Of a stretch of 64,000 nt of DNA, positions 55,075 to 64,000 are shown piece after piece (the stretch's first letter is position 1; each line of letters begins with the position of its first letter). The translations under genes and the position numbers were made by a program. The notes beneath the pieces were generated by a model. It searched no databases and was not told the DNA's origin. It saw only the letters and a list, made by a program, of their open reading frames with translations. Origin of the DNA: Chaetoderma sp. LZ-2023a (Eukaryota > Mollusca > Caudofoveata > Chaetodermatida > Chaetodermatidae); contig CM067359.1 in NCBI GenBank assembly GCA_034401795.1, positions 141,043,278 through 141,107,277 on the forward strand, read 5' to 3'.

Positions 55075-55264
55075 AACACTCATATCAACCAAAAACGGCA
55101 TCAGCAGTGGTCTTGAGAAATATCCATTTGCACACCAAGAGAAGACCATTTTTGAAAATTTACGACTGACATGACTGGCTTGATAACCGTCTTCTCTTGG
55201 TCTGCAAATGGACATATGAGGAAATTGAAATTTTCTTGAACAAATTCGACGGTTAAAGGGTTAA
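55075..55264. mobile_element. Snap-back element, family S
   Basis: The ends are TTAACCATGTAACACTC and GGTTAAAGGGTTAA. CATTTGCACACCAAGAGAAG pairs with TTCTCTTGGTCTGCAAATGG. Confidence 0.83.
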
Positions 55265-56607
55265 TAAAACTATCCTCTTGCCTAGAACATTTCAACATTA
55301 CGTAACGATATAACCAGAGCAATCTGTAATGGAAACCCCACGTTATCCGTTTTTGTTACATTCTAAAAATATTTTTAGAATAATTTTCTGGATTTTCTCT
55401 GATATTCTATTTAGTTACTCTAACAAGAGGTTGTTTTAAAACTGGGCCACGACAAGATTTGACGTGTAGCGGCTGAGACAGCCATTTTTTCAAATATCAA
55501 CAATACGATTGGTCAAAGTTTCATCTAATAATAAATATTGGAACTTAATACTGGTGTTTATACCTTTGTTTTAGTACCAAGGAATCTAAATAATAGTAGT
55601 CAGCAAATCTGTTTTCCAATATGGTTGCCATCTCACGCTAAATCTTATACTTTTCTTAATATTTAGGCTTGATATTATGTCAGTCGAATACTATTTGTGT
55701 CTAATCCAATGTTTTCATTGCAAGAAACTCCAATAATAGGGATGTTAAGTGATAACACCATAAACATGTCATCCTTTTTACTTTCGGATCTCAAATTATA
55801 AATGCTAAATGTATTTGAATCCGGAAGACAAGTCGAGCAAGATTTTGCATGAATTCTTAATATTGATAATGTTTACTTGATGGTGTAGTGCCTACGTTAG
55901 TTTACATCGTATTCGCACCATTTGTTAATTAATCGTTTATTGTACCAATAATCTAAAACTATTCTGACATGGAATTGTCGCAGGTCACGTGCTCTCGTGT
56001 TGTTAAAGTTGAACCAAAACCTCTCAATAAAGCTCCAATAAGCCATAAATAGCGGAATCTGCATCACAACTATGCACCCCTAGTGGTGAATATCATCAAC
56101 TTACTAGTAAAACACAAACCACAATATTCAAATTGCGAACAAACCAGAAATCCAAAATAGGCTGTTCCAAGAGATGGCAAGAATGTTCAAAGCAGGTAAC
56201 ACTGAAGAATGTCAATGTGCGACAGGAGTGGAGAACTAACTTGGAGAGCATCTTTCAGACCAACCTCCTCTATGGCACTGGCAGGGCAAGGAAAAGAATC
56301 TGACCACCGTAAATGACAGTCCGGTAAAATGTATCGATACCTATAGGACCTTCAATGTACGCTGGGTTTCATAGAGACACTGGCATCGTGACCTAATGCT
56401 GCTGCAGAAAGAACGAGAAGTCAATAGAAGAAGGACCTAATGTTCCATCCATCGGCCGAGTGAGCGGTTGTATATCTCCCAAGGCAAAAACGTTGTACTG
56501 GGCAACTGTAGTGCTTTGATCATAGTTTGGCACCGCATATGACCCTCTTCGTACACTACTTACAACTAATGCTGCACTAGTTTGTCTTGTATTGGTGGAC
56601 TGTATTC
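55265..56607. other. No gene seen
   Basis: This 1.3 kb shows no long frame and no repeat that I can assign. A GGTCACGTGCTCTCGTG phrase near 55983 contains an E-box-like CACGTG, which alone means little. Confidence 0.5.
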
Positions 56608-56968
56608 CATGGACCTTTCCATTTTAGCTGTGCCCCGCCTATGTCTAGCTACGTGACGTGTAGACTAACGTCAGAAACAATGACGTCATGAATGACTCGT
56701 TTCCGACTAAGCATTGATTGTATGTCTACTATTTAATCAACTTTCTGCTAAATATTCCGGAACTAATTTGACTGGGCGCGGTTGCTGCCATAGGTAGCAA
56801 CAGCTCCAAGTCAAATTAGTTTCAAAATATTCAACAGCTTACCAGTATACTTTTCTGGAAATTGATAGTCAGGGTGTTCATGGATCAATCGATCCCAACA
56901 CGCGCGAAATGTGGGTGGGGGGTTAGCTAAAGATGGGTGTGGCATAGCCAAATTTGGATTCCTCCGTT
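56608..56968 (+). mobile_element. MITE-A copy with chimeric left end
   Basis: The first 40 bp (ATGGACCTTTCCATTTTAGC, CCCCGCCTATGTCTAGC) are of the right-end type. The sequence then joins the usual left half (TACGTGACGTGTAG) with a perfect TGACGTCA at 56681-56688, the hairpin at 56747-56840 and the normal right half. Both ends therefore carry right-end sequence. Confidence 0.85.
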
Positions 56969-58710
56969 GTGGTAAGGGCATTTGCGATATTTTCTGTGTT
57001 TAGTGTTACAGGTGATGTACCTAGGGATGGTGTGGCATTAAGTTACATTATACTAAGTCATTGCGCGGGATGTGTGTCATCACTAGGAGATTGAGTCATA
57101 TGGCTTCCGTTCGAAATGTCAGAGAGTGGTGCCAGTAGCGAAAGCCAACCATAAACATCCATAACCAATTGTCTGTGGCAGACATGTTTATGCTACATCC
57201 GTATCGACAGTTCTGGGAAGAATCCTTATCATACCATGGTGAGGTCCAGCAGATGCAGAGTCGAACATCCTTACGTCGGTCTCTGCAAGTGTGCAATCCA
57301 TCATCCCTACAGGATCGCATGTGCAAAGGACAACACCTTACCATGGCTAATTATGACCATTCATTCATTCACAACACGTTCCCTGTTGGAATGAAAGAAC
57401 TCTGACTTATTTTTATCTTCTTCTAGTTTCTTGGTCTCTCTTCCTCCGTTCAACACTCATTCAGGTACGGTTATCCGTATTTTGTCGTGTCTCAAGTAAG
57501 TCAAGTTTCAGCCCGTCCTGTGATGTTTGTAAGTATGTCCTGTGTAATTCAAAAAGAAACAAACCCCGGATCATCCCAAGACCTGTTATCATGCGTAGTA
57601 AGGCTAATTGCGTTTTCAGTCAGGCCAACTGCTCCACCTTCACCCCCTCCCAAGGTCATTGATCTATTTGTGGCAATCTCATCTAGGAGAATTCTGAAGA
57701 AGGTTGATTAGCTATGTTATCCTTGAGGTTACCATTGCAGAACGCTCTGTCTCTAGCTGGATGCATGTTCTGTAGTATCTACATGCCAAGCATATCTGCT
57801 GCCATTGATCGTGTACACTAATAATGATGTAGGGCGTGAAAAAGCAATTGCACTACAGACGGAATCTACACTGGTTTCTCGTCATTCTGTGAACCAAAGA
57901 TAGCACACCCATCTATGATACATGCATCTTGCTGAAGTTCGTAGAGTGCAACACTGTTACTTTATGCGCAGGTGTTGTCGTCTGGATATGGGAAGCCTCG
58001 AGAAAGTTCTCTGATGTGCCAGGATTAGTTATTCCATTCCGTGGCATAGTTGATGTCCATCCATTCATATCACATAGGTCAACAAAGTAGTTCATCAATG
58101 TTAACTTTATAAGAACCCCCAGCAGTATCGCCACAGCGGAGTCTTCCTTGTATGCCTGCTGAATGTCCTTAGCAATATGTATAGCTAGACGCTTGACATG
58201 ATAGTGAGCTGTCCGTGATGATATTGACAGTTTTCTTCACTACATCGATTGCATTTTTATCATGGCAACAGATTTGGATTCATAAGAGAATAATAATAAG
58301 AGCATTGTACTAAATGTTGCACATGTTATATTCTCATTTTGTTCGCAAGCGGTCGGTGATAATACTCGATATCTTTTTCATCTGACTTATCGTTTCGGTG
58401 ACAAGGTATTATGTGACGTCACCGACACTGGTATGACTGAGCTTCGGCTTCAAGATCAAAATAAAGTTTCTTGAGCTCATCATTGACTTCCACAACTGCT
58501 AGTAATCTGGTAAAAAGGTGCAGTGGCCTTGTGGTTTAGCAATCGTGTGTCCAGTTGGGGGTTGACTTGGTTAATGTAGGCACATGCATGTGCAATGCTG
58601 AAACAATGAGCATATCTGAATATTAGAAGAAGACAATCCAAGTACAAGTTGAAGTAGGTTTGTGATAGCTGTTGTCTACTAGCTGCTGGATTTCCGAGGA
58701 TGCGAATCTT
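56969..58710. other. No supported gene
   Basis: Frames of 73-82 codons on both strands (57096-57344 minus, 57169-57405 plus, 57487-57711 plus, 57913-58134 minus) have ordinary composition but no domain that I can name. This could be unique sequence with undetected exons. Confidence 0.45.
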
Positions 58711-58739
58711 GAGAAAAAAGAGAGAGAAAAAGAGAGAGA

Positions 58740-58790
<51 letters not shown>
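58711..58790 (+). repeat. (GA)n microsatellite
   Basis: GA dinucleotides with a few A-rich interruptions, followed by GGGGTGGGGTTGGGGGTTGGG, a G-quadruplex pattern on the plus strand at about 58789-58816. Confidence 0.95.
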
Positions 58791-59624
58791 GGTGGGGTTG
58801 GGGGTTGGGTAGGGGTTGTAAAACTGACAATTCCTACTGGTTCAACTTCATTGATCTGCAAATTTGTCAGATCAGTAGACATACTGAGAGCATGTTTGAT
58901 GGTGCACCCTCTTTTCGCACATACAGCATGGATATATATTTTTTGAAATTTGGACAACTGCTGTTCCCTGCATGCATGACGGAGAGTAGCTATGTCACAG
59001 CAGTGTTTCTGGACGCATCTGAGGTTCTCTGAGATATCCATTAACTTTTGTTCCAATCTATGGCACTGCAGTATGTGAAATCTTACGTGTGGCCAATTTC
59101 AAAGCGGTTACTATTTTCCGTTACATATGAAAATATTGAAGAATATAATAAAGAAAATTATACATAATATATCGCAATACTGATATTATATTCCCCTAAC
59201 AGAAATACTACGAATAAAACACACAGTAATGACTTGGATACTGTGGTATCTGTATTGTGGATTGTGTGACTGGCGAAGAATCACAACATGTTGATGAAAA
59301 ATGGTAAAGGTTGTGGACGAAACAATAAAGAACTACCTAAAATACATGCAAAATATTGTTATTATTGAATTCATTGGCCGTGAATTCATTCATATAGAAA
59401 CAAAAATCATATCTATATCATTGTTTGAGCCAAGATATTAAGACAACTGCGCATTAATTTTGACATAAAATGGCGGCCACATTGAAAGACAAAATGGTTG
59501 ACACAAGATATATTGGAGATTTTTCCATATTTGGATTCATTGGCCATGACAAAATATGTATAGACACCAAAGCTCAGTTTATATCCAGGTCATTTCTCTA
59601 TTACGATGGAGTGATCCCACCCGA
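58791..59624. other. No supported gene
   Basis: Outside the G-rich run I recognise nothing. A minus-strand frame at about 58830-59056 reads SENLRCVQKHCCDIATLRHA and is unplaced. Confidence 0.4.
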
Positions 59625-60015
59625 CACTCAAGTATATGACATCATAATCAATTACGTCACATCTAGGCTAATGTCACAATCAAAATACCTAATGACTTGC
59701 ATATCTAGCACTGACATAGACTTTTACAAGTTCGTCAAATGTACGAATTGTATGAATTTAATGGATTTACTATTTAATAAAGATGGTGCTGGTTATTTTG
59801 AAACTGATTTGACTGTGCACTGTTACTACCATAGGCAGCAATAGCACTGAGTCAAATTAGTTTCAAAATAGTCTACAGCTTATCTCTATAATGGCATTGA
59901 AGCTGGCAATTCATGATTCAAAGTATATAAATTGATTTCAATACGCTGAAAAAGTGGTCGGAGCTTAGCTAAAAATGGGAGGGGCATAACTATACTGATC
60001 CCTCTATACCGTACA
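59625..60015 (+). mobile_element. MITE-B copy
   Basis: TATATGACATCATAATC, ATTACGTCACATCTAGGC, CGTCAAATGTACGAATTG, the hairpin at about 59785-59878 and the right half (TGGTCGGAGCTTAGC, GGAGGGGCATAAC, ATCCCTCTAT) occur in family order. Confidence 0.85.
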
Positions 60016-60025
60016 CCTCTATTCA

Positions 60026-60262
60026 TTAACCCTTTAGTGGCTAAAATTGGTCAGGAAAATCAAAACATGTTCTTATTGAATGTCCATTTACAGGCGGAGA
60101 AAGCAACATCCCCGAAAATTCATGACTGAAATGACTGACTCGGTTACCGAACCTGTCATTCCAGCCGCAACCACTCGAAAATAGTACTATCCTGGCTTGT
60201 AAATGGACATTCATCAAGACCACAGCAGATGCCGGGTTTGTCTAGCTTAGTCATGAAAGGGA
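60026..60262. mobile_element. Snap-back element, family S
   Basis: The left end is TTAACCCTTTAGTGGC and the right end is TTAGTCATGAAAGGG. GAATGTCCATTTACAGGC pairs with TTGTAAATGGACATTC, and AATGACTGACTCGGTTACCG pairs with CGAACCTGTCATT. It lies about 315 bp upstream of the TMEM26-like start codon. Confidence 0.83.
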
Positions 60263-60577
60263 TTCGCATGGTATATTTAAATTTAAGTCACTATCGATTT
60301 AGGAAAAAGTGTTCACAAATGTGGCTTAGCGAGATCAAAGCGGTGGGCTAACCGACCACGTGCGTACAACATGCCTTGACTATGATTACAAGAACCATGT
60401 GTATTAAAATCGAGCAGGTGAATCGGAACACACCTGTTGTATCATCAATAATTATCCAGGTGCTAACATCCTAGCATCACATGTACAGGTAAAGCCAGGA
60501 TAGGCGTCTGCTAAAGAACTAAAGTACGACTTTATTATTATGCTTCTGATATGGTGTGGTATGAATCGTCGTGAACA
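60263..60577 (+). other. Upstream region of the TMEM26-like exon
   Basis: This 315-bp stretch between the family S element and the start codon should hold the 5' untranslated sequence, and perhaps the core promoter. I see no TATA box within 100 bp of the ATG and no other clear promoter element. Confidence 0.4.
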
Positions 60578-60768
60578 ATGGGCTGTTTGACGGTCCTGAG
60601 AGCAATCGTTGTTAGATTTCTGTTCGCGTGTCATGGTATGATAGCCATATGGAGGCTCTTTATTGTTCTCAAGGATAAACGAGTTTGGTACCTAGCATCA
60701 TCCCTGGGGGCACTGCTTCTGGAAACGCTGTTTACGCTGGGAAAGAAAGGCGGCAAAGAATGGAAATG
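60578..60768 (+). CDS. TMEM26-like protein, first coding exon (partial gene)
   Basis: The exon reads MGCLTVLRAIVVRFLFACHG, then MIAIWRLFIVLKDKRVWYLA, SSLGALLLETLFTLGKKGGK and EWKW. Human TMEM26, as I recall it, begins [20 protein letters not shown] and reaches [20 protein letters not shown] at the same distance. The match spans the whole exon without gaps of note: arginine before LLF, the HG/HS turn, the W-R pair, YW/WYL, LLxET and the K-rich end. Two hydrophobic segments (about residues 4-28 and 36-54) fit the first two membrane spans. The ATG has a purine-containing GAACAATGG context. A perfect GTAAGT donor follows TG, giving a phase-2 exon end at 60768. TMEM26 is a multi-pass membrane protein of poorly known function. 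The other exons are not in the window. Confidence 0.85.
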
Positions 60769-60774
60769 GTAAGT
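60769..60774 (+). other. Splice donor GTAAGT
   Basis: TG|GTAAGTACC matches the consensus at every intron position. Reading on instead gives an immediate stop (TGG TAA), which supports splicing here. Confidence 0.85.
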
Positions 60775-60782
60775 ACCTGTTA

Positions 60783-60879
60783 ACGCAGCTTACTGGGCCG
60801 ATTTTGGGTCGATGCCGGACCGATACGTTCAGTATCGGCACGGTATCGGCCTGGCATCGGCCAAGTAAGCTGCGCTATA
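60783..60879. mobile_element. Small foldback element at the start of intron 1
   Basis: GCAGCTTACTGGGCCGATTT pairs with the reverse complement of GGCCAAGTAAGCTGC. Inner GGCCGAT-type repeats (GTCGATGCCGGACCGATAC, GGTATCGGCCTGGCATCGG) pair around the centre GTTCAGTATCG. It begins 14 bp downstream of the splice donor. Confidence 0.8.
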
Positions 60880-62024
60880 AGAGTAGTTGCAATAGTATGT
60901 AGATACATTATACATATCCGGTTATGCGCAATGAAAGTGAGCATACAAACATATGAGCAAAGGGCGGACTTGACTAAAAACATTATGGTTGTCCCGAAAC
61001 AGTAAGATTAGGAAACATTTAGACAAATTCAGTGACGGACGTTTCCTTCGAAGCCCCCATTTTAATTTGATATGTTCAACCACCATTATTTGGGATTCTA
61101 TTGTTCTCTGTGCTGCGCAATGCTCAGTATAAAACCATTCCCGTAACGTTAATGTTAGTCATTGTACGCTTAACCTCTCAGATGAACATGGCCGTCTCGA
61201 TAGCTCTTAGTAAAGCTTGGTTTCCATAAAGTCTGTAATCCGCCGTATGTGGTCTGCGGGTGTCACGGATTGTCGTCTGCGACAGCTAGCCAGTTTTATG
61301 TCACAATAAAACCTGGAGAATTTTCTGGGATAGCATTTCATTAGAGCGTTTCCATTGAAAAAACAATGCATGTTGCCGCAGATTGTCGCAGATAGTCAGC
61401 GACAAATCGGGAAAATCGTCAAGTTTTCCCGATTCCTCTACTACATTCTGTAACAATCTGGAAATTATGTTCCCACAAAATCTGTAACCTGAGGTAAGCG
61501 TGAGACAATCGTAAACCGTTTACGGCTGGTTACAGATCTTATAGAATTCAGGCTTAACGTTATTCTGAAGCAATAAGATAGCAAATATTTTAGAGAAATC
61601 CCGGTGACTATCGCCTTCTTCTGAGCTGCCATTTTAGCTTGATATATATAGCCACCATTATTTGGGATTCTATTGTTCTCGCTATCGGGCAATAATCAGT
61701 ATTGTATTTCGATTCTAAGTCTCTATTTTCTATGGTAAAAGTGAAACGTCCTAGCTTAGATATTTTTTATAACAATGTAAGTGAAGATTGCTGCTGGCTA
61801 TAGCATCAACACCTTTCCTTCAAATTTGTCTTTAAATAATCATATTTCGAGCAATTTACTTGGCAGTCATTGCTGACTAAGGCAGCGAAAGCTTAATCAA
61901 AATCTTTTCAGACTAATCTGTGAGGAACTTTCAATATCGTTAGCTAACAAATATATGCACAATTATGTAGGCATATGTCATGTGCGTAATCAAGATCCAG
62001 CATGAAATAGTATTGCCATAGAAT
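60880..62024 (+). repeat. Intron 1 sequence with a 574-bp spaced direct repeat
   Basis: 61053-61128 and 61627-61702 share CCACCATTATTTGGGATTCT and ATTGTTCTC, then a weaker CAATxxTCAGTAT. The 500 bp between show no gene. CGCAGATTGTCGCAGATAG near 61377 and similar phrases near 61256 are internally repetitive. Confidence 0.6.
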
Positions 62025-62130
62025 TGACAGTCAGGGTGTTCAGGGACCAATTGATCCCAACACGAGCAAGGTGTGTGTAGAGGTTATCTAGAAATGGGCG
62101 GGGCATAGCTAAAACTGGAAAGATCCATTG
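62025..62130 (+). mobile_element. MITE-A right end
   Basis: GACAGTCAGGGTGTTCAGGG, GATCCCAACACGAGCAAGG, ATGGGCGGGGCATAGC and AACTGGAAAGATCCATT match the right half to its very end. A worn hairpin (GCAGTCATTGCTGACTAAGG) near 61863 may be the rest. Confidence 0.8.
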
Positions 62131-62742
62131 CTGGAAATATCTTCAGAAAGTGGTACTACATATAAAGTCATGCTTATTATCTTGCGAACAAGTTGGTTGA
62201 ATGGTTTTTTCAGCAACGAATTTCAGTCAAATCCTTTTCCAAATTTCGGATAATTATTTCGTGTACAACTTAAAGAGAATTGTTGTCGCTTCAGCCAGCA
62301 ACAATTTCCATTCAAACTGCCATAGAAATATCTAGCTTATCAGGTTTCACAGCTACAATTATGGCATACACAATTAGAATCGAACTGCTATATTCAGCAC
62401 AATAGAATCACAAATAATGGCGGCTACAAATATCAAAATAAAATGGCGGCTCCGAAAAGGACCATCGTCACTGAATTTTTCTACATATTTTATTTTTTTA
62501 ATTTCTTAATCGCAATTTTTTAGGATAACTTTAACAGACCTATGCGTAAATAGTCAGCTCGACCCATCACATATACACGCATGATAGCCATACATCAAAT
62601 AAAACCTGCTTATAACGGCCACTTGCTTTAGCCCAAAAAGATGGCATAATGAACTGTAAGATGGTTGGTCAGACGACCGCGCGTCTTGGTAACCCACCAG
62701 CACGTGTCACCAAATGTTAGTTACCATAGCAACTAGGTTGTA
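62131..62742 (+). other. No exon seen; worn MITE core near 62280
   Basis: GAATTGTTGTCGCTTCAGCC followed by AGCAACAATTTCCATTC is a hairpin relic. No second TMEM26 exon is recognised. Confidence 0.45.
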
Positions 62743-62955
62743 TTAACCCTTTCACCCTTCAAATTTCTGTATCTCAGTTCCAAAACAACTCTGCAGAGAT
62801 GCTGTTGGATAATTTGAAACTAATTTGAACGGAACCTGTTGCTGCCATAGTAGGCAGCAACAGCTCCCAGTCAAATTAATTTCAAACAGTCAACATAATA
62901 TTCTTTTATTATAAATGGATTTTTCATTTCTGTTCTATAACGGTTAAAGGGTTAA
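62743..62955. mobile_element. MITE-D, TTAA-flanked copy 2
   Basis: It begins TTAACCCTTTCACCCTTC and ends GGTTAAAGGGTTAA, for a length of 213 bp. The hairpin (62800-62890) is GAACCTGTTGCTGCC, a short loop, then GGCAGCAACAGCTCCC. The end sequence is that of family S, while the core is that of MITE-A. Confidence 0.87.
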
Positions 62956-63180
62956 GAGGACGGCTGTGTTTCATGGCCGTGTTCTGATGGTCTGTAAGAT
63001 ATCCATTATAGACAGGTGCGTTACTGTATGCCTGCTACAGGTAGGTGCCAGATTTCCTGATTGAGCTCTTATACCTTGATGTAAACAATGTGAGCTCATT
63101 CGTGTAATATAAACACGTCTAGTGTGTAAGATTGACAATAATATATGGTTAGAAGATTGGTGTTCATGCATATTAACATA
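62956..63180. other. No exon seen
   Basis: Unassigned, presumably intronic. Confidence 0.35.
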
Positions 63181-63500
63181 TCCTCATCCTCCTCCTCTTC
63201 CTCTTCCTCTTCCTCCTCCTCCTCCTCCTCCGCCACTTGTCCTCATCCTCCTCTACCCATCCGTCTTCTTCTTCGGCTTCTCCTTCTCCTCCTCCTCCTC
63301 TTTCTCTTCCTCCTCCTCCTCCTCCTCCTCATCTTCCTTCTCCCCATTCACCCACCTTTCCAATCCTCCTTTCATTCCAAACTAATGTGTAAATTTGACA
63401 CCAATATCTGGTTAGAGGACACTCTACTCTTTCTTCCTCATTCTCTCGACCCCTCCCACCCCGGTATCCTCCTCCTCCTCCTCCTGTTCCTCACCCTCAC
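63181..63500 (+). repeat. (CCT)n-rich pyrimidine tracts
   Basis: Two blocks of TCC/CTC triplets (about 63181-63345 and 63445-63500) are separated by ordinary sequence. TAAGATTGACAATAATATAT before and TAAATTTGACACCAATATCT between are similar, as are GGTTAGAAGA and GGTTAGAGGA, so the two blocks are probably duplicates. The Ser- and Pro-rich frames are artefacts. Confidence 0.85.
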
Positions 63501-63609
63501 TCTTGCTCATTCACATTCCAGTCCAAGATACAACTGAACACTAACGTTAACATCCATTCATTAAATATATACTATTCTCATCTTCAATGTTGATTTGAAC
63601 TGAGAGATT

Positions 63610-63950
63610 ATTTTATATAGATTCCATATCAGTCACGCCCCGTCATTTTCCTCTAATTGCACGCCTATAATAATTATTTGCTTTTGAACATCACGTTAAA
63701 TGTGAACTGTCGCCATGTTGTCTTAATAATTCTCGACCGATATAACAGTGACTGGTGCTGTGTAGCTGCCGATATAACGGATTCTTTATTATATAATAAT
63801 CATCTTGAATATATTGAAACTAATTTGACTGGAATCTGGTGCAGCCTATACCAACAGCGTCAAGCCAATATTCTGTTGCAGCCTATGGCAACAGCTTCAA
63901 GTCAAAATAGTTTCAAAATATGCAACAGCGTATCTGTCTGGTTGCTTTAA
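63610..63950 (-). mobile_element. MITE-C copy 4, continuing towards the window edge
   Basis: CCATATCAGTCACGCC, AATTATTTGCTTTTGAACAT, TTATTATATAATAATCATC, ATATTGAAACTAATTTGACT and GCAACAGCTTCAAG follow copy 3 in order. The hairpin holds two GCAGCCTATxxCAACAGC phrases instead of one, so the stem has been partly duplicated. Confidence 0.8.
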
Positions 63951-64000
63951 CACCGCACTAATCACAATGGCGTAACTAACAGTGGCTTGCACTTTTATGA

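Noticed and set aside
57096-58134. Cluster of 73-82 codon frames on both strands as exons of a host gene
   Set aside because: None matched a domain that I know, and I found no consistent chain of donor and acceptor sites.

Overview
The window looks like AT-rich, non-coding nuclear DNA from an invertebrate animal. The signs are very dense short repeats, interspersed non-LTR retroelements and DNA transposons, long microsatellites, and a single recognisable host exon with a consensus GTAAGT splice donor. A lophotrochozoan, a hemichordate or another marine invertebrate would all fit; nothing fixes the species. There are no operons, no bacterial-type genes, no tRNA or rRNA genes that I can recognise, and no CRISPR.

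The only host coding feature I trust is at the right end. Positions 60578-60768 (+) match the N-terminus of TMEM26, a multi-pass membrane protein, as a first coding exon whose remaining exons lie beyond the window. Everything else I can name is mobile or tandemly repeated. The main transposon-coding region (29.3-34.4 kb) is a degraded DDE-type transposase-like gene of the type carrying SDNCxGQNRN and GHTQNExDS motifs. Its N-terminal part holds about 45 copies of a 66-bp (22-residue) tandem repeat. LINE remains lie on the minus strand at 18.6-20.1 kb (reverse transcriptase, with a tetranucleotide tail), 37.1-37.3 kb (end of an endonuclease domain), 41.5-42.6 kb (3' half), 47.7-47.9 kb and 49.1-49.2 kb (3' fragments). 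A 1,198-bp hAT-like element with an 8-bp target duplication lies at 22772-23969.

The background consists of several families of small non-autonomous elements, which I name here for reference. MITE-A is about 350-395 bp with AATGGACCTTTCCA ends, TGACGTCA sites in one half and a central hairpin built on ACTAATTTGACTGGGCGCTG. MITE-B and MITE-C share the hairpin but have different flanks. MITE-D is about 210 bp, with TTAACC ends and the same hairpin. Family S is a snap-back element of about 190-250 bp with TTAA/CCCTTT ends. Family P is a palindrome of up to about 346 bp. Family E is a foldback built on ATTGGATTGGAAGACA.

Several tandem arrays appear to have grown out of these elements. A 22-bp satellite (exactly 96 units, 15255-17366) has a perfect 34-unit higher-order duplication and seems to descend from a sequence present once at 17.8 kb. 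A 21-bp minisatellite (11216-11960) is made of the MITE subterminal motif. A (TA)n tract at 24.3 kb expanded from a short TA run inside MITE-B. Other arrays are a 1-kb polypurine tract (13.0-14.05 kb), a 1.36-kb CT/CGTCTC array (52.9-54.3 kb) and a (TGCG)n tract (28.4-28.6 kb).
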